From: Okapia johnstoni
Lineage: Eukaryota; Chordata; Mammalia; Artiodactyla; Giraffidae
Reading direction: 5' to 3'
NCBI GenBank assembly: GCA_024291935.2
Contig: JAGTYA010000024.1
Coordinates: 6,696,001-6,760,000, forward strand
Length of the DNA stretch: 64,000 nt
The notes below the pieces were generated by a model that searched no databases, had not been told where the DNA came from, and saw only the letters and a list, made by a program, of their open reading frames with translations. The first letter of the stretch is position 1. Each line of letters begins with the position of its first letter. This document shows positions 36,852-47,293 of the stretch, piece after piece. The position numbers were made by a program, and so were the translations under genes.

Positions 36852-36905
36852 CAAATGGATCTTCCATGCCACCATCAACCAGTTTAGGAAGGTGACAAAT
36901 AGTTT
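36852..36905 (-). CDS. PHACTR4: PHACTR4 alternative first coding exon (MEDPF... isoform)
   Basis: This is a 54-nt minus-strand exon with strong splice signals: a pyrimidine-rich acceptor ending ctctctttag just right of 36905 and a consensus GTAAGT donor at 36851-36846. The start codon at 36867-36865 sits in a good context (GGCATGG) and is followed by codons for EDPF and a single G at 36852. The long PHACTR4 isoform is known to begin MEDPFEEADQ, so the G would be completed by AG from the shared next exon, outside the window. The 38 nt before the ATG are open in that frame but are most likely 5' UTR. The exon's 3'-flanking intron holds the source of a 62-bp duplication (36762-36823) and a hAT relic. 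Confidence 0.85.
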
Positions 36906-37195
36906 CTAAAGAGAGAAAAAGGCAAATGATATACTTAAAACATAAAATCCATCACCTTTTATATTCCTTAAAAAATAAACCCAATTTAAGTAACACTGAT
37001 TATAGTTTAAACTGGGGTTTAGTTTAAGGGAGTTGAGATACATATATATAATATAAAAATAACATAAAACATTCAAGGCTAACTTTCAGTTAAAAATATA
37101 CATCATCCTCAGTTTCCTCACATAAGTTCCCTTCCCAATCTCCATCCTGAATATTACCAGAGTGTAAGGAAAAAGGCAAGTCAAGAAAAAAATTT

Positions 37196-37272
37196 TTAGG
37201 AAGGGGGACAAGGAGAAAAAGGGAGGGGTGAGGAGGGAGAGAAGGAAGGAGAGAGAGAGGGATAGAGAGCAG
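37196..37272 (+). repeat. Purine-rich (GGGA/GAGA) low-complexity tract
   Basis: The stretch is almost purely A and G, with repeated gagag and aaggag units. It is low-complexity sequence with no coding signal. Confidence 0.85.
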
Positions 37273-37296
37273 TGGGAAAAGGCCAAGTTTCTGTTT

Positions 37297-37576
37297 AAAA
37301 ATTATGTATTTATTTAATTTTTGGCTGCTTGATGGGTTTCTCTTTGGTTGCAGTGCGCAGGCTTCTCACTGTGGTGGCTTCTCTTGCAGCAGAGCACAGG
37401 CTCTAGAATGTGGGACCAGTACTTATGGCACACAAGCTTAGTACCCTCGAGGCATGTAGAATCCTCCCGGACCAGGAAAAAAAATCAGTTTACTCTCAAA
37501 GCTTTAATGGAGGTAAAGATAAAACACAAATATCATTGCAGGCAGACTCTCAACCACTCCACAACCAGGGAAGTCC
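37297..37576 (-). mobile_element. CHR SINE, core replaced by a 62-bp foreign block
   Basis: Typical CHR from atttttggctgcttgatggg to cacaaccagggaagtcc, but 37476-37537 is a copy of 36762-36823 in place of about 20 bp of core. Confidence 0.85.
37476..37537 (+). repeat. 62-bp block copied into a CHR SINE
   Basis: This copy of 36762-36823 sits inside the CHR SINE at 37297-37576. It replaces about 20 bp of the SINE core between the ccggaccagg and gcaggcag segments. The junctions show microhomology: GA on entry and CATT on exit, both present in donor and SINE sequence. Confidence 0.93.
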
Positions 37577-37719
37577 AAAAGTGAAGCATTTATGCCAAAA
37601 ACAAACAAACCCCACAAAATTCACATAAATATCTGGGAAAGAACATGAGCATATCATAGAATGAAGGAATTGGTTTTGCCTGAGGAAAGTAGAAAGTAGT
37701 CTAGTAAGTTAAAAATGCT

Positions 37720-37801
37720 CAAATGTGAAAACAAAACAAAGTTTTGAAAAAAGTTGAATACAAATGTGAAAACAAAACGAAGTTTTGAAAAAAGTTGAAT
37801 A
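37720..37801 (+). repeat. 41-bp tandem duplication, one mismatch
   Basis: Units 37720-37760 and 37761-37801 both begin caaatgtgaaaac and differ at one position (acaaag versus acgaag). No family is recognised. Confidence 0.96.
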
Positions 37802-38225
37802 AGTATAGATATTCAACATCCCTCACCCTTAATCAAAACAAGGACCAAATCTGCTCAATCTTGCTTTTTATCTCTTTCATAGCTTTGATCCCAAGAGTAC
37901 TTATTAGTTAACAATTTGAATACTAAACTCCAATTTACAGTCTGCTTTTAAGTGAATACAACTAACAGTTGGGGCCAGCAGTGATCTGAGAAAATCAGGA
38001 GTGTGATAGGGTTTTGGAGTTGAATCACTCACAGACTAGCTGGCACTGAGGACCCACTCAGTGGTAGATGTAACAGAAATAATCCCTTGCACAAGGTGCT
38101 GGTCCAGTTAAACTTTCACTAGTGGTGAAAAGTGATGATCTATCTAAATGCTCTAGTTGATCGGATTTATGAGGTACCTGAAGAGTAAGGGGGAAATAAT
38201 AATTATAATGATAATGTAATTGAAT

Positions 38226-38697
38226 TGCCAACAAAGGTCTGTCTAGTCAAAGCTATGGTTTTTCCAGTAGTCATGTATGGATGTGAGAGTTGGACTATAA
38301 AGAAAGCTGAACACCGAAGAACTGATGCTTTTGAACTGTGGTGTTGGAGAAGACTCTTGAGAGTCCCTTGGACAGCAAGGAGATCAAATCAGTCAATCCT
38401 AAAGGAAATCAACCCTGAATATTCATTGGAAGGACTGATGCTGAAGCTCCAATACTTCAGCCACCTGATGCAAAGAACTGACTCATTTGAAAAGACCCTG
38501 ATGCTGGGAAAGACTGAAGGCAGGAGAAGGGGATGACAGAGGATGAGGTGGTTGGATGGCATCATCAACTTGATGGACATGAGCTTAAACAAGCTGCGGG
38601 GAGTTGGTGATGGACAGGGAGGCCTGGTGTGCTGCAGGCCATGGGGTCGCAAAGAGATGGACATGACTGAGTGACTAACTGCACTGAACTAAACTGA
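38226..38697 (+). mobile_element. BovB 3' segment (ART2-like unit)
   Basis: It starts at gccaacaaaggtc and runs to the GCACTGAACTAAACTGA tail. The frame 38225-38536 encodes [17 protein letters not shown] and [16 protein letters not shown], typical of BovB ORF2 C-terminus, and then breaks. Confidence 0.92.
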
Positions 38698-38783
38698 ATG
38701 GCTATTGCTAAACTCTAGTGACTCTCTAGAAAAAGACAACAAAAAGCGAAGAGTGATTAACAGTCAATTGAAAGTCAAATATG

Positions 38784-39095
38784 GGGAATTCCCTGGTGGT
38801 CTAGCTCAGCTGATAAAAAATCTGCCCGCAATGCGGGAGACCTGAATTCAATCCCTGGGTTGGGAAGATCCCTGGAGAAAGGAATGACTACCCATTCCAG
38901 TGTTCTGGCCTAAGAATTCCACAGACAGAAGAGCCTGGCAGGCTACAGTCCACGGGGTCGCCAAGAGTGGGACACGACTGAGCGACTTTCACTTTCCAGC
39001 ATGGCCTTGGTTCAATTCCTGGTTGGGGAGCTAAACTCCCATAAGTCCTGTGGTGTTGCCTAAATAAATAAATAAGTAAAAAGAAAGAAAGAAAA
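38784..39095 (+). mobile_element. CHR SINE split by a nested Bov-tA
   Basis: The CHR head (ggggaattccctggtggt, 38784-38801) is separated from its body (about 38997-39095, gcatggccttggttcaattc and an AAATAAATAAATAAG tail) by a Bov-tA at 38802-38996. Confidence 0.82.
38802..38996 (+). mobile_element. Bov-tA SINE nested in CHR
   Basis: ctagctcagctgataaaaaa through cacgactgagcgactttcac. Confidence 0.85.
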
Positions 39096-40367
39096 TCAAA
39101 TATGAAGGCCACAGGACCTTTTACAAAGAAGTTCTTTAATTTACAAAGAAGCTCTTTTCTGTGGCAGCAGGAGAAGAGAAGAAGCTAGAAACTAGGCCCA
39201 GGAGTTAATCAACAGGGAAGCCCAGCACCAAAGAAGGTTAACTCTCAGCCCAGGGAGGTATGCTATGCCAACGTCAGGGTCCTGATTGGGAAAGAATGAG
39301 ACTCTAACACATGAGATGGAGACAACTGAGTTGATGCCCCTCCAAAATTTTGAATGTGAAAGTGCCCCCTGAAAGGACAAAAGGGGCCCATCATCCCTAT
39401 ATGATATGGCGCTCTCCCCTCACCTGAAGATAATGCAGAGGCCTTCCCACCCTGCCCAGTAAACAGGGTCTCCACAGGACCTGCCACCTCCATGCCTCCT
39501 AGGCAGGAGGCCTTTAACTTCCAGTAGGTCACAACGAACGTAACCCAGTCTAGATGTGCTGTGCCTGATAAGGTCTGAAAGGAACTATAACCCAAGGGCA
39601 ATGCAAGACTTAGCCAGCATGTCCCCAACAGTGGCCAGATGAGAGTGAATGTGAATTCTCAGAACGTGAGAACCAGAACATAAGGTTCCTGATCACTCTC
39701 TGAAGACAGAGGATATAACGCCCTGGCAAAAACCTCAGAATATGGTATGAACTTACCACTAGGATGGTTCCTAAAAGCTGGAAAAGTCAAGGCCCATGAT
39801 AAACAGCAATGCCAAAACTGCACCGGCAGACAGGGGAAGAAGGGACTAAAAGGCTCATGTAGTGAAGTTGGCCTGCTGAAGTGGTCAGAAAATCCATCCA
39901 AGTATTATGTTACTTGAAGTTTTCAAAGCTGTTCTCCATAAGAGTTTGTTACAAAACTAATGCCACTGATAGCAATGGTGATGACAGGATCCTAAAACAA
40001 AGGAGACCAGGCCGTGGTACTTAATGTTTGAAGCCAGATGGACATGATTACTATAAAGATCAGCAGAGTCAGGGTGGCAGTCAAAGGGATCCGACTCAGA
40101 TTTATGGAGATAGTTAATAAAGCCTGATGTCACTAGAAGCAAAATACACTAGCAGCTAATAAGAGCACTTCTCTATCTGTCACATCAAAAGAAATCAGGG
40201 ATGAAAGATCAAGATGCGGAGGGCAGTCGCCTCAATTAAAAAAAAAAATCAGAATCCATGCCCAACTGCTGAACCTGAGCCAGTTTCAGATTCTGACCCC
40301 TATGACAAGAGGAGGCCAGGTACTCAAGAGAAGAGAACTTGTAACACCAAAGCAAGTGTAACAATTC

Positions 40368-40495
40368 CCTGGGTAGTGTTAGTCGCTCAGTTGTTTCCCA
40401 CTCTTCGCGACTCCACAGACTGTAGCCCGCCAGGCTCCTCTGCCCATAGGATTCTCCAGGCAAGAATACTGGAGTGGGTTGCCATTCCCTTCTTC
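40368..40495 (-). mobile_element. BOV-A monomer
   Basis: gtgttagtcgctcagttgtt through gagtgggttgccattccctt. Confidence 0.86.
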
Positions 40496-40586
40496 AATGG
40501 CCTAAGAGACCCATATGCTACAGGTCTCATGGACTCCACTCAGAAGGTTCATGCACTTGAAGTTTAAAGCTCTGCAGTCACTGTGT

Positions 40587-40692
40587 TGGCTTCCCAGATA
40601 GCTCAGCTGGTAGAGAATCCACCTGCAATGCAGGAGATGCTGGTTCGATTCCTGGGTTGGGAGAAGGGACAGGCTACCCACTCCGGTATTCT
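40587..40692 (+). mobile_element. Bov-tA left unit of a head-to-tail dimer
   Basis: tggcttcccagatagctcag through cactccggtattcttg. It joins directly to the next unit. Confidence 0.86.
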
Positions 40693-40900
40693 TGGGCTAC
40701 CCTTGTGGCTCAGCTAGTAAAGAATCCACCCGCAATGCAGGAGACCTGGGCTCGATTCCTGGGTTGGGAAGATCCTCTGGAGAAGGGAATGGGGATCCAC
40801 TCCAGTATTCTTGCCTGGAGAATCTCATGAACAGAGCAGCATGCTGGGCTACAGTCCGTGGGATTGCAAAGAGACACAACTGAGCGACTAACACACTTTG
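40693..40900 (+). mobile_element. Bov-tA right unit of a head-to-tail dimer
   Basis: ggctacccttgtggctcagc through acacaactgagcgactaaca. Confidence 0.9.
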
Positions 40901-41955
40901 TCACTGTCTTAAAATCCTTGATAATTTTATCTATGAGTTTTGGTTCCATAGTGAAATCTGATAGGGAAAATGAAGTATGTGCTTGAAGCCTCAGTTCACA
41001 CACAGTCCACCTCTTCCTGTCTTTCCAGGAAGGGTCTCTTGGCCCCTCCCTCTGGCCCCACCTGGCCATTCTTTCCCTGCTCAGGCTAGGAGCACTATGG
41101 CACTTCTGATGGGCAGTTTCTCTTGACCATTCTCAATCTAGGAGTACCTAGCACACAAATAATGTTGTCAGCTGTCTATGGTGATTTACTCAGGCAACTG
41201 TAAACTGCAAAAACAGGAATGCTAACTTTCTGAGGGAAGGTTGACATCAACATCTGGAGTCGGGAAGTATCATCATGGACTTACAAGGACCAGGAAATAA
41301 ATGATCCAGTTCACAACAGGCCCACTGGGTGTGTGGACCTCCTGGTGGTCATTTCCCTGGACCCCGAATGTATACTGAATTAGACACACTTGGAAATTAG
41401 TTAGTCCTTGGCCTAAGGGGTAAGAGTTATTACACTGGGAAAGACCAAGTGGAAGAAAGCCTCTAAAAGTGGGTGTCTAAGATGATACATCTTGGACAAG
41501 TTGTTTGTGTATTTCCAAGTGTATTTCCAAGATAATACATAAAAAAGAAGACAATATTGTATTCTGGGGGCAAGGAGGGGAGATGACAGAAATTAGTGCT
41601 ACACTCCTACAGGATGCAGGATTTACATGTGGCTTCTGCAGGAACCAGACACATCCTGCAGGAAGGTAGGAGATTATCACAAAATCTAATAGTAGCCACA
41701 ACTGCAGCTGCCATGCCAGATGCGGTATCATTGCTAGAGCCGATTAACATAGCCACAAGCATAGCAAGCAGACAAACATGGAAGGATTAACTCTTTTTCT
41801 CTTACTCCTCCAAGGAAGTAGGATCAAAAACAATTCACATGGAATGGATTACACCATACTTTTACAGGACTATGTCAATTTTGCCACCATCTCATATAGT
41901 CCAGTCCTATGATAATATGGACTTCCTGAAAAATATCACACTGACCTACTATATT

Positions 41956-42132
41956 AATGGTAGTGGTAGTTTAGTTGCTAAGTTGTGCCCGAATCTTGCA
42001 ACCCCATGGACTGTAGCCCATCAGGCTCCTCTGTCTATGGGATTTCCCAGGTAAAAATATTGGAATGGGTTGCTATTTCCTTCTCCAGGGGATCTTCCTA
42101 ACCGAGGGGTCAAATCTATGTCTCCTGCCTAG
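41956..42132 (-). mobile_element. Bov-tA SINE, head truncated
   Basis: gtagtttagttgctaagttg through caaatctatgtctcctgcct. Confidence 0.86.
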
Positions 42133-42694
42133 TCGATCAGCACGGAATAAGCTCTTCATGCATGAGAAACTCTGTCCAGGTTGGGTGAGGTGGGGGCAGG
42201 GACTAGCAAAGCTAGGCCTAGCCCTGCCTCCAGAATCCAGTTGTTCTGCTGGAGAGTTTATTAATCAGCAGGTATAGAACACCTGATGATGTGATACCAA
42301 GTTGACCAATCATCCAGAATCATCCACCATGACCTAGATTCTATGAGACACACCAAGTCGTAAGGCTGGTTGGGCCCAGCAATAATCCAGCCTTTAGGTG
42401 AAGCTGATACATCCAGTATCAAGCACAAGTAGGACCAGAAGTCATGAGCATGAGCAGACAGCCCAAACCTTCATATCATCTACCACTGCTGCAAAGTGCC
42501 CCTGCCTTAGCATATACCTTTGGCCACTGGGGGGGGTGGGCCTCAGAGCCAGCTGACAAAGGAAAAGGTCTCACCTTCTTCACATATGGCTGTAACAGAG
42601 TCTAAGTCAAAACTAGACAGTGGCTGCACTACAGTCTCATCAGGACATGGCACTGAAAGGCAGCGCCCAATGGGCAGAGCTTTAGACAGCAGCT

Positions 42695-43177
42695 TTGCCA
42701 ACAAAGGTCCATCTAGTCAAGGCTATGGTTTTTCCAGTAGTCATGTATGGATGTGAGAGTTGGACTATAAAGAAAGCTGAGCGGTGAAGAATTGATGCTT
42801 TTGAACTGTGGTGTTGGAGAAGACTCTTGAGAGTCCCTCGGACTGCAAGGAGATCCAACCAGTCCATCCTAAAGGAAATCAGTCCTGGGTGTTCACTGGA
42901 AGGAATGATGTTGAAGCTGAAACTCCAATACTTTGGCCACCTCATGCAAAGAGCTGACTCATTTGAAAAGACCCTGATGCTGGGAAAGATTGAGGGTAGG
43001 AGGAGAAGGGGACGACAGAGGATGAGATGGTTGGATGGCATCACTGACTCAATGGACATGAGTTTGGGTAGGCTCCCGGAGTTGGTGATGGACAGGGAGG
43101 CCTGGCGTGCTGAAGTTCATGGGGTCGCAAAGAGTCGGACACGACTGAGCGACTGAACTGATACTGACTGATGCTGA
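42695..43177 (+). mobile_element. BovB 3' segment (ART2-like unit) with 13-bp TSD
   Basis: Inserted in the endogenous retrovirus relic. Flanking repeats TTAGACAGCAGCT (42682-42694) and TTAGACAGTAGCT (43178-43190) match at 12 of 13 positions. It again begins at gccaacaaaggtc. The frame 42827-43156 keeps the ORF2 C-terminus to KSRTRLSD. Confidence 0.93.
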
Positions 43178-43781
43178 TTAGACAGTAGCTACAGACAGAC
43201 TGTCTACTCTATGTAGGCAAAGAATTGGTTTGAGTTAGAATATATGTGGATTCACAGGTACATGTCCTGACATGCTGGGCACAGAGCATAAAAGAACAAT
43301 TAGAAAATTACAGGAAAGAGGTCTTAGGGTAAAGACGTGTGGGAGGATACAAGAACAGACCCATCTGAAGATCTTCCTATCACATGTTAACAGTCATCAG
43401 AGAATATCTACTCTGAAAGAGGCACAAAAACAACCAAGGACAATCTGTTTACATTAGCCATCTTTTTTTATGGCCTCCCCCGTGCTGGAAAACTGAGCAC
43501 CTTCAAGAAGGCAGTCATGCGGCAGATACACTCTATGCACAGGATGAACTCCTACTTACCAAGGATGCCCTAGCTACTGAGGACAACAAAAGCCCCAATG
43601 GTCAGCAACAGAGACACACATGAAGCTTCCAATAAGACATCTTTTAAGGAAACAAACCAGCCTTTGGAGGGCAAGTTGACGATATTTGGCCCCTTCTACT
43701 CTGAAAGAAACAGGGATATTTTCTGGGTGTACATTTGCCTTTCCTCCAGTGAACAGTACTGAAAATGTTTAATGTACCAGC

Positions 43782-44816
43782 ACACTATGAACAAAGCTAG
43801 TGGAGGTGATGGCATTCCAGTTGAGCTATTTCAAATCCTGAAAGATAATGGTGTGAAAGTCCTGCACTCAATATGCCAGCAAATCGGGAAAACTCAGCAG
43901 TGGCCACAGGACTGGAAAAGGTCAGTTTTCATTCCAATCCCAAAGAAAGGCAATGCCAAAGAATGCTCAAACTACCGCACAATTGCACTCATCTCACATG
44001 CTAGTAAAATAATGCTCAAAATTCTCCAACCCAGGCTTCAGCAATAGGTGAAGAGTGAACTTCCAGATGTTCAAGCTGGTTTTAGAAAAGGCAGAGGAAC
44101 CAGAGATCAAATTGCCAACATCCGCTGGATCATCGAGAAAGCAAGAGAGTTCCAGAAAAACATCTATTTCTGCTTTACTGACTACACCAAAGCCTTTGAC
44201 TGTGTGGATCACAATAAACTGTGGAAAATTCTGAAAGAGATGGGAATACCAGACCATCTGACCTGTCTCTTGAGAAACCTGTATGCAGGTCAGGAAGCAA
44301 CAGTTAGAACTGGACATGGAACAACAGACTGCTTCCAAATAGGAAAAGGAGTATGTCAAGGCTGTATATTGTTACCCTGCTTATTTAACTTATATGCAGA
44401 GTACATCATGAGAAACGCTGGGCTGGAAGAAGCACAAGCTGGAATTAAGATTGCCAGGAGAAATATCAATAACCTCAGATATGCAGATGACACCACCCTT
44501 ATGGCAGAAAGTGAAGAAGAACTAAAGAGCTTCTTGATGAAAGTGAAAGAGGAGAGTGAAAAAGTTGGCTTAAAGCTCAACGTTCAGAAAACTAAGATCA
44601 TGGCATCTGGTCCCATCACTTCATGGGAAACAGATGGGGAAACAGTGGTAACAGTGTCAGACTTTATTTTTTGGGGCTCCAAAATCACTGCAGATGGTGA
44701 TTGCAGCCATGCAACTAAAAGACGCTTACTCCTTGGAAGGAAGGTTATGACCAACCTAGATAGCATATTTAAAAGCAGAGACATTACTTTGCCAACAAAG
44801 GTCCACTGTAACCAGT
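43782..44816 (+). mobile_element. BovB reverse-transcriptase segment, truncated at both ends
   Basis: It starts in the linker (NKASGGDGIPVELF) and covers the RT domain, including [23 protein letters not shown] and YADDTT, in a 274-codon frame (44048-44872) that is open almost throughout. It stops abruptly at ttgccaacaaaggtcca, the position where three other copies begin. It lies within the endogenous retrovirus relic. Confidence 0.92.
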
Positions 44817-45255
44817 GGTTCAGATTCCTCAGGAATGAGGGTTTGGGTCCTACCACCAAGCAAAGTCATTGAGACTGGCAGAGATGATAGCTGAGGGCAA
44901 GGGGAATCCAAAATGGAGAGTGGAAGAAAGTAAAAATTACCAGTTCTAACCCTGAGACAGTTGCAGCAGCAGGAGATAAAGTACTAACCTTTCCATTCTA
45001 AGTATTCCCCAGGAAGAGAGGCCCTCCAGCTACACTCTCAACATATACAAAGTAGATGAGAGGAATGAAAATGAAAACACAAAATACCAAAACTGACAGG
45101 AAACAGCTAAAGCAGAGCTTGTGGTTGTGTGCTCAGCTGCTCAGTGCTTAGAGGGAAATTTATATCTGTAGGAAGAAAAACAAAATAAACCAAAAGGAAG
45201 GAAATAATTACAGTGGAAATCAATGAAATAGAAAATACAAAAATTAACTCAAAAT

Positions 45256-45443
45256 AGGACTTCCCTGGTGGTCCAGTGGCTAAGACTCCAATCTCCCAAT
45301 GCAGGGAACCTGGGTTCGATTCCTGGTCACAGAACTAGATCCCACATGCCACAACTAAAGATCCCATATACTGCAACAAAGACCAAAGGTCATGCATGAC
45401 ACAACTAAGGCGGGGCAGAGCCAAATAAATAAACAAAATAAAA
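45256..45443 (+). mobile_element. CHR SINE
   Basis: aggacttccctggtggtcca through gcagagccaaataaataaac. Confidence 0.85.
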
Positions 45444-45474
45444 CAGTAAAAATTGAGCTGTGCCTATATACAAG

Positions 45475-45653
45475 TGAAGTGAAGTCACTCAGTCGTGTCC
45501 AACTCTGCAACCCCATGGACTGCAGCCCACCAGGCTCCTCCATCCATGAGATTTTCCAGGCAACAGTACTGGAGTGGGGTGCCACTTCCTTCTCCAGGGG
45601 ATCTTCCCGACCCAGGGATGGAAGCCGGGTCTCCCACATTGTAGACAGACGCT
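45475..45653 (-). mobile_element. Bov-tA SINE, head truncated
   Basis: tgaagtgaagtcactcagtc through ctcccacattgtagacagac. Confidence 0.88.
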
Positions 45654-46134
45654 TTAAAATTTGATAACTGTTGAGCTAAGCAAGTGACTATTAAGAGCCA
45701 ATTACATGCTAAGTACCGTGCCAGATAGGACACAAAGAAGAGTAAGTTTATGGTTCTTAACCCTAAAAGCAATAGCAGTAGAGAAAAACAGATGGTCAGA
45801 TTAAGGTGACGGTACTAATACAATATATGTGTAATAATGGAAATACAGGCAGTGAAGAAGAGAGTCTTCCCTTTCTAACCAGATGAGAAATAGGGCTGTA
45901 CTTCTACATAATGCTAAAGCTCACCTCACTCCTTGATTTTAGTTCCAAAACAAAACTCAAGGCAGATTTTAGCTGGCAAGAGGTCAAACTTGATCAAAAT
46001 GAGTAGTATCTAAAAATATTATCAAGATGATGAAACCACTACACATTAGCAGAGAAGGGACAATTTAAAGTAATATTTCCATTTATTTCTTGGACTTCAC
46101 TGAAAAGCAAACCATTAGAGGAATAACCAAGATT
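45654..46134. other. Unrecognised sequence left of the RPL23A pseudogene
   Basis: No feature seen, apart from the start of the fortuitous open frame at 46090 that reads into the pseudogene. Confidence 0.4.
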
Positions 46135-46144
46135 AAGAAACAGT

Positions 46145-46620
46145 GGCCTTTTCATGAAGATGGCGTTGAAGCCAAAGCAAAGGCTCTGAAGACCAAGAAA
46201 GCAATGTCAAAAGGAGTCCACAGCCACACATACACAAAAAAGATCCAGACCAAAACACTGCGGCTCAGGAGGCAGCCCAAATATCCTCGGAAGAGCGCCC
46301 CTAGGAGAAACAAACTTGACCACTATGCCATCATCAAATTCCCCCTCACCACCGAGTCCGTCATGAAGGAAATAGAAGACAACAACGCACTGGTGTTCAC
46401 TGTGGATGTCAGGGCCAACAAGCACCAAACTCAACAGGCTGTGAAGTTCTATGACACTGACGTGGCTAAAGTCAATACCCTGATCAGGCCTGAGGGAGAG
46501 AAGAAGGCATATGTTCAAGTGGCTCCTGACTATGATGCTTTGGATGTTGCCAACAAAACTGGGCTCATCTAAACTGAGCCCAGCAGACTAATTCCAAATA
46601 TAAAAGTTTTCACTATAAAA
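46145..46620 (+). pseudogene. RPL23A: RPL23A processed pseudogene
   Basis: Intronless DNA encodes most of ribosomal protein uL23 (RPL23A), including [37 protein letters not shown] and the end [13 protein letters not shown], followed by a stop at 46570-46572, an RPL23A-like 3' UTR and a short A-rich tail. The family's initiator ATGGCG survives at 46160. An N-terminal deletion of about 40 nt puts it out of frame with the rest, so the long open frame from 46090 begins in unrelated sequence. A block of about six codons (the SPTFRRP region) and one Lys codon before YD are also missing. Imperfect flanking repeats (46135-46144 and 46621-46630, 9/10) look like a target-site duplication from L1-mediated retrocopying. 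It lies in a PHACTR4 intron in the opposite orientation. A functional protein is unlikely. Confidence 0.93.
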
Positions 46621-47029
46621 AAGAAACTGTATCAACTTCTCTTCTAGAGTGATCTATAATTGTTCAGACAGTTGCTACTACTTAACACAAGGAGTTAACC
46701 CTGTAACCTACATGTACCTTTATCATCAGTCACCACAGAATCTACCCTTTTGATTGGAAAACTTTTGGTTTCTTAAAATAACTTTCTTTGCTATTTCTCA
46801 ACTATTTTTGTTAATACTACATGGAAATTTGGTAGCTACAAATAGTTCATAAGAACTTCATTTGTTTTTGCTTTTTTGGGAAAATGGAACATTATAAAGA
46901 GATATATAGATAAATTAAAACTGTAAATGGGATTTTGCAGAAATAAAAAATATTGAAAGTTTTAAAATAGAGATTAACAATCACTCCAGCAAAACAGTTT
47001 CACAAATGTCTTTTAAAAGGTCTGTTCAG

Positions 47030-47280
47030 GGACTTCCCTGGTAGTCCAGTGGTTGAGAATCTGCCTTACATGCAGGGGGCTTGCTTAGGTTCAATCTCTG
47101 GCTGGGGAACTTCCACATGTCCCATGGCATGGCCAAGAAAAAAAAAAGATCCCACATGCCTTGGAGCAACTAAGCCTGCACGCTACAACTAGAGTCCATG
47201 AGCCACAACTCAAGATTCCCCTTGCTGCAACTAAGACCCAATGCAGCCAAATAAAATAAATATTAAAAAAAAAAAATCTG
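47030..47280 (+). mobile_element. CHR SINE, long form, with TSD
   Basis: Flanks aaggtctgttcag (47017-47029) and aaggtctgtttag (47281-47293) match at 12 of 13. An internal run of ten A's is at about 47139. Confidence 0.9.
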
Positions 47281-47293
47281 AAGGTCTGTTTAG

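Larger units (their letters stand above)
39120..45060 (+). mobile_element. Endogenous retrovirus relic, ERVL/ERV3 (HERV16-like) internal region, decayed
   Basis: Collinear pol remnants lie between younger insertions: an RNase H-like stretch (about 42520-42690), its end with a HVNSHQRISTL-like segment (about 43385-43420), an integrase-like stretch (about 43655-43730) and integrase C-terminal sequence (about 44817-44950). All frames are broken by stops and indels. No LTRs were identified. The part left of 41300 is assigned only by continuity and may include other sequence. Interruptions are Bov-tA at 40368, 40587, 40693 and 41956, and BovB at 42695 and 43782. It is non-functional and ancient. 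Confidence 0.6.

Noticed and set aside
42695..44816. A single BovB rearranged into swapped halves
   Set aside because: The 3' half has its own 13-bp TSD and the retroviral sequence between the halves is in normal order, so two separate insertions fit better.
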